From: Ailurus styani | Lineage: Eukaryota > Chordata > Mammalia > Carnivora > Ailuridae | Length of the DNA: 64,000 nt | Direction of reading: 5' to 3' | NCBI GenBank assembly: GCA_002007465.1 | Contig: LNAC01000162.1 | Coordinates: forward strand, 792,534-856,533 | Part shown: one piece after another, positions 56,151 to 64,000 of the stretch | How the letters are laid out: each line of letters starts with the position of its first letter | How positions within the stretch are numbered: position 1 is the first letter of the stretch | Position numbers and translations under genes: made by a program | Notes under the pieces: generated by a model | What the model saw: only the letters and a program-made list of their open reading frames with translations | What the model was told of the DNA's origin: nothing | Databases searched by the model: none

Positions 56151-56570
56151 GGGTACCGGGATTGTTAAGTTGGTTAGACGTCTGACTCTTTTTTTTTTTT
56201 TAAAGATTTTATTTATTTATTTGACAGAGAGAGAGAGAGATCAGATCACAAGTAGGCAGAGAGGCAGGCAGAGAGAGAGGAGGAAGCAGGCTCCCCAATG
56301 AGCAGGGAGCCCGATGTGGGCCTCGATCCCAGGACCCTGAGATCATGACCTGAGCCGCAGGCAGAGGCTTTAACCCACTGAGCCACCCAGGCGCCCTAGA
56401 CGTCTGACTCTTGATTTCAGCTCAGGTCTTGATCTCAGGGTCGTGAGATTGAGCACCATGTCAGGCTCCATCCTGGGTGTGGAGCCTGCTTGAGATTCTC
56501 TCTCTGCCCCCTCCCCCCCACTTATTTCACTCTGTCTCCCCCTCCCCCCCCAAAATTTAAAAAGTATTTA
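56151..56570 (+). mobile_element. Older Can-SINE split by a younger one
   Basis: Plus-strand older SINE: head 56151-56190 ('GGGGTACCGGGATTGTTAAG'), rest 56397-56570 ('GATTTCAGCTCAGGTCTTGA', 'CTCTCTCTGCCCCCTCCCCC'). The gap is filled by the inverted young SINE. Confidence 0.9.
56175..56412 (-). mobile_element. Young mustelid-type Can-SINE nested in a SINE
   Basis: Minus-strand SINE (56191-56396) with body 'ATCACAAGTAGGCAGAGAGG' and head 'CACTGAGCCACCCAGGCGCC'. TAGACGTCTGACTCTT is duplicated exactly at 56175-56190 and 56397-56412, and belongs to the older host SINE. Confidence 0.96.
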
Positions 56571-56639
56571 AAAAAATGTTTCTACTCTCACCTGGTGGTG
56601 GACATTTGTTATCTTTTTAGATCTTCCTATATTTTGGGG

Positions 56640-57010
56640 GCTCTCTAATATTTTGAAGCAGAGTACTCAGACATTACCAAGACCGAAAACCCCTTCCCAG
56701 TCTTCTTTGTAACTTATCACAGCCAGAGCCACTTTGGGCTTGTGTATAGTGGCCTCCCTGATGATTCAGTCGGTTGGTGGCTGCAGGAGAAAGCAGTGGC
56801 GGCTGACTGATGGCAGTGTCTAGCAGTGTCTTGCTATGGGCTCCCAAGCTGCGGTCACTATCCAGTGGTGGGGCCTCTGTCTTAAAACTTGGGGCATTTC
56901 ATGACTGATGAACTTCCTCAAGCTCTCTGGTCCTCTCAAGATTCTACAAGCTACCCAGATCTCTTTAAGTAAATTCCTTATGTTCATAAATTAGAATTTG
57001 CTTCTGCTGC
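56640..57010 (+). mobile_element. Possible ERVL/MaLR LTR fragment
   Basis: The end of this stretch ('AAATTCCTTATGTTCATAAA' then 'TTAGAATTTGCTTCTGCTGC') resembles the polyadenylation/U5 end of an old ERVL-type LTR. The upstream part is GC-richer with 'GGCTGACTGATGGCAGTGTC'. No retroviral coding sequence adjoins. Tentative. Confidence 0.35.
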
Positions 57011-58098
57011 TTCTACCTAAGAACATTCAATGTTACAGACTTTTCTATCTAAACTTTCATCATATCTTGTCATTTCATGCTTCAAAGTGGCCTCTGTCAT
57101 ACCTAGTTTCATATTCTCTGTTTGCATGATAACTACAGCTTCTTGGTAAATTCTTTTCAGTCTTCTCCCATGAGTTATCTTTTTATAGACATATCTTTAA
57201 AACACAACTGCTATCTGCTGCTTTCCTGTGGAGCCCCAAAATACTTCCGCAGTATCTTCTAAATATTGTGAAGCTTTGGAATCAGATGGACATGAGCACA
57301 CATTGTATCTTAGGTAGAGCTTTGCACCCTCTGGGCATATGTCAAATGTCACTGAAGACAGTATTGGTATGAAGTAGGTGTTGGGAACATTTTGGGTGAT
57401 AATAGAAGAAAAAATGTGTACTTATACACATAAATCAATATGAAGTATATAATATGTAAGGTATAATATAGGATATATGACATAATATATAACATATATA
57501 ATACCTAATATGTAATATCATTGTGTATTATCTTATATACAGTGTTTAATAATGTTTGTATTCATTTATATAAATACATTTCAGTATATAACAGTCCACA
57601 CCACTATTTTCTTACACCTTTGTATGTATGCATATGTGGTGTCTAGTTTCTTTGTTAATTTCCTTACCATACAGTTGGGCTGGGGGTTGATATACCAAAC
57701 TGCTGCTTTTCTCCACATAAAGGAAAATATTGTCAGGGACTATTTTTCAAGAGATTTTTGCATGAATTCTGAGGAACATAGATAATACCATATTAAAAAA
57801 AAATAGGTGGTGAAGTTCCCGCATATGGAGGAAGTCACTTTCTCGGTGTGTCCCTGAAGGGTAGACCCATCTGTGGGGCTTCAGTTTTCTCCTGCTGGTG
57901 ATATGTGACCTCTGTTTCTGTCTTTTTTTTTTTTCCTTCAGAACTCTTATCTGTTGACACTTCTGTTATTTTCTGCTATTTGTAAAAGTCGCTGTAATAC
58001 TTTTAATTTCCTTCTTATTGGCTAGCATTTGGCCCAGGCTCAGTGTTTTGGGAAGTGAGGGGTAGGGGCAGAAGGAAATTTGGAGTTCAGGGATTAGA
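57011..58098. other. Single-copy stretch with AT block
   Basis: 57262-57350 may be an eroded MIR ('TGGAATCAGATGGACATGAG'). 57430-57545 is AT-rich with many ATATA/TAATAT units. Otherwise nothing recognised. Confidence 0.4.
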
Positions 58099-58771
58099 AG
58101 TGACTTGGGCTCACTATTTTTGTATCCTTTCTGATTCAAGGGGACATCTGCACCCGAATGTTTATAGCAGCAATGTCCACAACAGCCAAACTACGGAAAA
58201 AACCCAAATGTCCATCAACTGATGAATGGGAAAAGAAAATATGGTGTTTACGTATACATATATGATGGAATGATATATGATATAAATGTATATAAATGAA
58301 TATATGATATATACATATATATGATGGACTATTACTCAGCCATTAAAAGAATGAAAGCTTGCCATTTGCAGTGATGTGGATGGAGCTAGAGTGTATTGTG
58401 CTAAGCAAAGTAAGTCAAAGAAAGACAAATACCATATCATTTCACTCATATGTGAAATTTAAAAAACAAAACAGATGAACATAGGAGAAGTGAAGGAAAA
58501 GTAATGTAAGATAAAAACAGAGAGGGAGGCAAACTGTTAAGAGTCTCTTAACTGTAGGGAACAAACTGAGGGTTGCTGGAGGGGAGGGGAGTAGGGAGAT
58601 GAGATAAATGAGTGATGGGCCTTAAGGAGGGCACGGGATGAGATGAGCACTGGGTGTTCTATGCAACTGATGAATCACTAAATTCTACCCTTGAAACTAA
58701 CACTGCACTATATGTTAACTAACTTGGATTTAAATAAAATCTTGAAAGAGAAAAAAGAGTGACTTGGTCTC
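58099..58771 (+). mobile_element. Carnivore L1 3' end with target-site duplication
   Basis: Plus-strand 5'-truncated L1 (about 58113-58757): 'AATGTCCACAACAGCCAAAC', 'GGATGGAGCTAGAGTGTATT', 'CTGAGGGTTGCTGGAGGGGA', 'GAGCACTGGGTGTTCTATGC', 'GGATTTAAATAAAATCTTGA'. Flanks AGTGACTTGGGCTC (58099-58112) and AGTGACTTGGTCTC (58758-58771). A TATATGA repeat at about 58256-58322 replaces the usual short TA stretch. Confidence 0.92.
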
Positions 58772-60449
58772 CCAGATTTAGGACAATGGGTATCATGCTG
58801 GGCCTGAGACATATGTAACCAAAGATATTTATAACAGAGGGGGAACATCTTTTAAAACTGCTTTGAGGAAGTTTAATGCATGGAGTAATCTAAAGTATGC
58901 AGCATCCTGCCAAAAAGAAGGAATTTGAAACTACTTTCACAATAAGAAGACCATGGGAGAGATAGGCTTATGTTTGAGGCCTGTTTTGTGGTATTTTTAG
59001 ATGAAAACAAGGTAACAGAAGCACTTAGTAATTGTTTTGTTTGTTTGTTTGTTTGTTTTTAATCAAAGAGAAGGATCTTCCAACTCAAGAGGTAGAACAA
59101 AGCTGGCTAACAGGAACTTGATGCCTGAAAATATGTGGAAATAGTGAGTGAGCCCTTAGGTAATGAAGGGATTTTCTTGTGAGTCCAGACTCCCCATGGA
59201 GGGATGTTGGGATCTTTGCAGAGTCAAAGAACTGAAAGAGTTCTAAGAGATTAAAAATAATTTTCCAGAAAGGGTAATAGAAGAATTTGTAGATTCCCAA
59301 TTAGTAAATTTAACCTCAAACTCTTCAGCCAAATTTCAAAATAGATCACGAAACTGTGAGCCTTCAGAAAAGTAGCAGTGATTATTAACAGTAGATGATG
59401 GCATGGCTTCCAGAATCCGAGAAGAAACTGCACTTTACTAACTTGTGCTCAATTAATTAAATAAGGAGGCCATTAGACACAGGTGGTTCTAATGACTTAG
59501 TAACCTACATAAACAAACCAAAATGTAAGCCTGTAATGCCTCAAGGCTAAGAAATCAAAACCACAAGGACAAACAATCACAAAGAGCCAACCAAGCTTTC
59601 TTGAACAAGGCAACCACTTAAATTGTATAACCAATCAAATAATTTCCTTTTGGGTCTTCCCTTGCTGTCTCTTTTTAAATAATTAGTTGATTCAAGGGCA
59701 TGCATAGAACTTTGTATGTGGTAAATCTGGACTTTTTATTTTATTTTTTTTACAAAATTACTTTTGATGGTCTTATGGAGTAGAGGGAAAAGTATGGGCT
59801 TGATGGGGATGGTTAGCTTAGTTCTTAATTGTGAAATTAACCCATCAAGGACTGGTGTTTAGTGGGTCAGTATGTCTTCCTGTGAGGGGTTTCTAGTTAT
59901 GTGTTGCAAATTTCCATCCTTGGGCCTTGCCCCATTCAGAAGCGTATCAGTGACTTGCATAAAGACTAGAAGGCCTACCTGTTAATTCTGTGTATATCTA
60001 AAGTAGTGGGATGGTTAGTAAAGGACAGGGAGGTATAGCACATACTTTGGAGTCACACAGACTAGATAAGAAGGCTGATTCCAAGGCGTCATTTTCAAGT
60101 TTTGGATTTCTGTTTGTCTTTAAAATAACAATCAATTTTCTTGTTACAAAACGGTAGATACTCACTGAACGTTAAGTCATTTCAACTTCTTAGTTGAAAG
60201 AATAAAAGTAAATACTTCAAGCAACTCAAAAGTTGTCTTGTAATTAACAGGGTAATGTTTATTATATACTAATATAAAACTAAACATAACTATTGAAATT
60301 AATCACGTATACGTCATATAACATGCATGAGAGCAAAGAGATTCTGAAGGGTTTGCTGACTGATTTTCAGTTGACACTATTCTGTTGCCGACAAAAACAG
60401 ACTTTATTCTAGGCTGCATATTTAATAATAACATGAATTAAGTACAAAG
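58772..60449. other. Single-copy stretch
   Basis: A (GTTT)n tract at 59034-59060. No recognised transposon or credible gene in about 1.7 kb. Confidence 0.4.
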
Positions 60450-60834
60450 TACCATGTTCAGTTTGAGCACTTTGTTTTGGAGAGAACATTGACAAAGCGG
60501 GAGTTCAATCCAGTGATGGATCTTGAAACCCTGTCTTTTGAAGAACAGTTGACAAAATGGAATATGTTTATCCCAGAAATAAGAAAACAGAACTCCCTTG
60601 AGGTATTTTTGATAGCTCTCCCTAGGGTTGAGAGAACAGAGATATTTTATATGGCTCCAAAATGTACAACAAAGGCCAACTGGTACCATTTACAAGCATT
60701 AGTTAGAACTTCCTTATAATTTAAGCTACTCAGATGATGGATCCTGTCTCATGGGAGGTTGAGCCCCCAATGCTGAAGGTTTTCAAGCTGGATAAGCACT
60801 CAACAGAGATGAATTGGGTGGCATTATTGCATGG
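60450..60834 (+). mobile_element. L3/CR1-like LINE fragment
   Basis: Plus-strand order matches the L3/CR1 3' region: 'GAAGAACAGTTGACAAAATG' and 'AATATGTTTATCCCAGAAAT' (CR1 'GAGCTGGGGATGTTTAGCCT'), then 'AGGTTGAGCCCCCAATGCTG', 'AAGGTTTTCAAGCTGGATAA'. Open frames of about 80 codons occur on both strands here but read across this remnant and are not genes. Confidence 0.55.
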
Positions 60835-62022
60835 GATTTTTGGAAACTCTTTGTCTCGTAATTGGAGTTCTATAGACCAATTAAACAAGACCTCTAGAAC
60901 TTGAATAGATTGCTCAGGTAGAGCAGAAAGTCTGGGTACTTTTTTTGTTTCAGGGGGAGAAAAGATTCAGGAAGGTTTGGTAGCATGAAAATGAGGATTT
61001 TAGGGGGTGAGGGCTAGGGATTACATTAGGAATAATATACGATGAGCCACATAACTTAAAAAAATTTAAATAAGAAAACATGGAGTACAAATCATTCCCC
61101 TTTGGCGAGTGGTTTGGAATAAAACATTCAATTGGGAGAAGGAACAAATTGCTACTCTTATGGAGACTCTCTCCCTCAAAACAGTCAAGGATTGATTAGC
61201 CTTTTTTTTTAAGTTGAGGGCAGCCAGTGATACCAAAGTAACCCCAAAGAATGTGCAGTATGTTGAGCAAATGTTAATAATAAAAGTTTATTTGTTTGTT
61301 TCCTTCCCCTGCCCCCAAACATCTGTAATCTTAAAGTCTGAATTAAAGTTTCACATTTTGAGGAATCACATTCTTTGGCCCCTAAAATTTATTATTTATT
61401 TCAATTATTCAGTTATTTATTATTTATTTCAAAATCTGTTAGAATTCATGAATTATGTTCAGTGGCCACATTTTTCTAACTAAAATTTTTTAAGGTACTC
61501 AAAAAACAAGTCGATGGGAGTATACATATATTAATTATAGGTAGTACTTCTACTCCTGCTAAGGTTGAGAAACAAGTCACATATTTCCTTATATCTGGGG
61601 ACGATGACATCGATTATCATATTGTCAGCACTGTTCAGCATTGGTGAGTTTCATGGACAATACCCATGGAAAGAAAGCCACAGTTGAGGTTCTTATCATA
61701 CTTGTAAGAATGATGACTGTCAGGTTAAATGAGGCTAAAATTGTATTGAGCAAGTGTCATCCGGTGATATCCTCCCTATTCCCTCTGCTCTTTGAATATT
61801 TATTTCAGGATGTGTTGTGTCATCATTTTTCGCTGATTGAGAAAGCTGTCAAAGAGAACCAAACGTCAGGTCAATGGCCAAATTAGAGCCTGCAGTGAAC
61901 ATAGTGGGGCAGTGGAGAGGGTTTACTGAAGGCACTATATGGTAAGAGCTGATCTGACGTTGTACACTGTAGAGAAAAGATACAGTCACAGGTCTTATGG
62001 AACTTGGGATTTAAATCAGTGT
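60835..62022. other. AT-rich single-copy stretch
   Basis: A small tandem 'AGTTATTTATTATTTATTTC'-type duplication at 61388-61432; otherwise nothing recognised. Confidence 0.4.
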
Positions 62023-62131
62023 TGCTTCTCCTCTTCTCCTCCGTCTTCCCTTCCTCCTCTCCTCCCTTCTTCTCTTTTCTCCTTCTCTTCTTCCCTCTTC
62101 CTATTACTCCTCTTTCTTCTTTTTTTTTTAA
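62023..62131. repeat. Polypyrimidine (TCC/TTC)n tract
   Basis: About 105 bases almost wholly C and T. It generates the long apparent frames on both strands here (poly S/P/L on plus, E/K/R on minus), which are artefacts. Confidence 0.92.
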
Positions 62132-63240
62132 ATATTGCTTTCATTATGAAATATAATATGAAACCAGGGGAGTCCATAAGCCGAAAGTATGGTTTAATGA
62201 ATATTATAAAGCACAAATTCATGCAGTTATCACCAGGTCAAGGGTCAAGGAAAAGAACATTGACAGCTCTTCCAACTATAACCTCTTCCAGTCCCCAATT
62301 TCTTTCCTTTTTCTTTAAAATTTTACCACTGTGGGCCACCTGGCTGGCTCAGTTGGTGGAGTGTGTGACTCTTGATCTTGAACTTGTGAGTTTGAGCCCC
62401 ACACTGGGTATAGAGATTATTTAAAAATAAAATCTTAAAAAAGTAAAATAAAAAATAAAATTTTACCACTGCGTATGCACACCTAAACAACATTGGTTGG
62501 TCTTACCTGATTTTGACTTTCATATAAATTTAATCATACTACGGGTACTTTAGTGACTTGCCTTTTTTCACTTACTATAATGATTTATGTTATTATATAT
62601 AGTTGTAGTTTGTTCTCATTGCTATAAAATATTCTATTGCATGTCTATACTCTAATTTATTTATATGTTATGCTGTTAGTGGACTTTTGGGTTGTTTCTA
62701 ATTTTGGCTGTCAAGAACAGTGCTGCAAAGAACATTATTATATAGATATATCTCTTGATATTCCCAGTTCATGAGTTTTCCTAGGACCTCAGAGTGGAAT
62801 TTCTATAGCATGTGAATTTCTTCAGCTTTACTAGAAAAGGCCAAATGCTTTCGAGAGCATTTTTTACAATCAGTTTATATTCATTTTGAAAGGCCATGAG
62901 AGGTTCTGTTTCTTAATTCTCAAAAACATGTCCCATTCCCAGGCTTCATCATCAAGCAATCAGGAATGTGTGTAGTGTCTTTAGGTGTGGCTTTGCTTTT
63001 TACTTCCCGTATTATTAATGAGGTAGACCACATTTTCATGTATTTTCACCATCTAGATTTATTCTTTGTGAAGCATCTATATAAAGTCTATATCTATATT
63101 CTGGATACTAGTCCTTTGTCTATTACTTGGGTTGCAAATTCTTTTCCCATCCACTGTCTTCCTTTTTCCCCTATCTTTATGATGTCTTTTGATGAACAGA
63201 AGTAGTTTATTTGAACATAGTCACATTTAGTTGAGTTCTG
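62132..63240 (-). mobile_element. Old L1M, 3' UTR and ORF2 end, split by a SINE
   Basis: Minus-strand old L1: 'GCACAAATTCATGCAGTTAT', 'CTGTTAGTGGACTTTTGGGT', 'TGCTGCAAAGAACATTATTA', 'ATTTATTCTTTGTGAAGCAT' and 'CTGGATACTAGTCCTTTGTC'. Interrupted at 62332-62455. Confidence 0.75.
62316..62471 (+). mobile_element. Older Can-SINE, short, with 16-bp duplication
   Basis: Plus-strand short SINE (62332-62455): 'GGCCACCTGGCTGGCTCAGT', 'GACTCTTGATCTTGAACTTG', 'CCACACTGGGTATAGAG'. TAAAATTTTACCACTG is exactly duplicated at 62316-62331 and 62456-62471. Confidence 0.93.
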
Positions 63241-63705
63241 GAATTAAGCTAACTTCCTCTGGAAAGAATCTATGTCTGCTTCTGCTGGGCATGAGCCGAA
63301 ACTTTGAGTCTAGCACCAACTGCATTTAAGGCTTGAATTTCTCTGGAGGATCTTCATAATGCCAATATGGGCAGCAAATCCATTCTATTTCACCTGTGCC
63401 CTAAATTTAAGTTGGGATTCCAAAAAGAAAAAAATATTTGCTTCTGCCAGGGTGATCTCTTGTTAAATCCTCCTCCCTGTGTCAGTCTGGGGCTTTGATT
63501 TAGTCACCTTCTGCTAGTGAGGACATGAAAACAAAAGGTCACATCTGCAGGAATTTTAAGATTTGTCAGAACTGGCTAAAGGACTCATGGAAAGAAAACT
63601 TCCATGCTGCTTTATCTCTCTGGGTTCCTGCATTATTGAGCTAATGATTCCTTATTATCTTGTCAGTTCTTTGATACTTTTAAAGTGATTTATTTTAAAA
63701 AAGAA
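63241..63705. other. Single-copy stretch
   Basis: No recognised gene or repeat. Confidence 0.4.
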
Positions 63706-63825
63706 ACTAATATATATATAGATATAGATATATAGATATTATATAGAATAGATGTATTTGGGAGATCTATATATGTGTATATATAAAGATGTATCTATAT
63801 ATAGATTGGGAGAAATAGATATAGA

Positions 63826-63858
<33 letters not shown>

Positions 63859-63872
63859 AAATATATAAATCT
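63706..63872. repeat. Compound (TA)n/(TAGATA)n block
   Basis: About 165 bases built from TATA, TAGATA and TATATG units. ATAAATCTCCCTAG occurs at its right edge (about 63866) and again about 100 bases further (about 63965). Confidence 0.9.
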
Positions 63873-64000
63873 CCCTAGTAAGATCTTTCCCTTTTTAACT
63901 CCTCAACTATGCATTCTTGGGTCCCACCAGGGACATTCTGATTCATTATGTTTGTAGGATAAGATAAATCTCCCTAGATGATTCTGTTCTGCAGAATAAG

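Noticed and set aside
60438..60719. Overlapping 80-codon frames on both strands
   Set aside because: They lie on an L3/CR1-like fragment, and neither has a recognisable domain or splice context.
62016..62222. 68-codon minus-strand frame rich in E/K/R
   Set aside because: Reverse reading of the same polypyrimidine tract.
61939..62424. 161-codon plus-strand frame
   Set aside because: It crosses a polypyrimidine tract (S/P/L run), an L1M remnant and a SINE; a compositional artefact.
1..64000. CRISPR arrays, bacterial operons, phage or plasmid features
   Set aside because: The dense carnivore SINE, L1, L2 and MIR content shows mammalian nuclear DNA; no spaced repeats or prokaryotic gene organisation occur.

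Overview
This window is nuclear DNA from a mammal of the order Carnivora, most likely a musteloid (weasel/ferret/mink/otter type). The diagnostic signal is about twenty tRNA-Lys-derived Can-SINEs (SINEC), recognisable by the box-B-like head 'CACCTGGGTGGCTCAG' and a tail of AAATAAATAAAATCTT. Several copies (near 794, 1137, 45922, 47547 and 56191) carry the longer 'AAAGCCTCTGCCT / CTTCCTCCTCTCTCTCTGCC / TACTTGTAATCTC' body that I associate with mustelids. Carnivore-type L1, old L1M, L2, MIR, L3/CR1, MER5 and Tigger DNA transposons and MaLR-like LTR fragments fill in the rest. I found no intact protein-coding gene. The longest open frames are L1 ORF2 remnants, simple-sequence translations, or frames without an ATG.

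Layout. 1-9.8 kb is repeat-dense: an L2, two SINEs in an L1 poly(T) tail, a probable processed pseudogene tail at 2.34-2.76 kb, 1.9 kb of minus-strand L1, a Tigger/MER2 end, an LTR, L2/MIR, and a 1.5 kb plus-strand carnivore L1 3' end. 9.8-27 kb is mostly single-copy AT-rich DNA with scattered MIR, L2 and SINE copies and the longest repeat-free stretch (about 17.0-20.0 kb). 27.7-34.1 kb is repeat-poor and contains the only CpG-island-like segment (about 29.07-29.72 kb), a candidate promoter, and a U6 snRNA pseudogene fused to an L1 3' end (31.0-31.34 kb). 34-47 kb has MER5, L2, L1M, Tigger and SINE copies and the only multi-N gap. 47-58.8 kb is rich in L1 and preserves unusually clear retroposition scars: a twin-primed (5'-inverted) L1, a 55-bp L1 tail insert, and three target-site duplications around little more than oligo(T). 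58.8-64 kb is single-copy DNA, an L3/CR1 fragment, an old L1M carrying a SINE, and a terminal AT-repeat block.

There is no operon-like or system-like gene set. The window reads as intergenic or intronic DNA around one candidate CpG-island promoter. The most informative observations are: (i) two single-N assembly joins, each followed by an exact 106-base rewind; (ii) the U6/L1 chimera; (iii) the twin-primed L1; (iv) the cluster of near-pure poly(T) retroposition scars; (v) the CpG island in an otherwise CpG-poor window. Family names come from memory of consensus sequences, not from a database search, so subfamily assignments are tentative.
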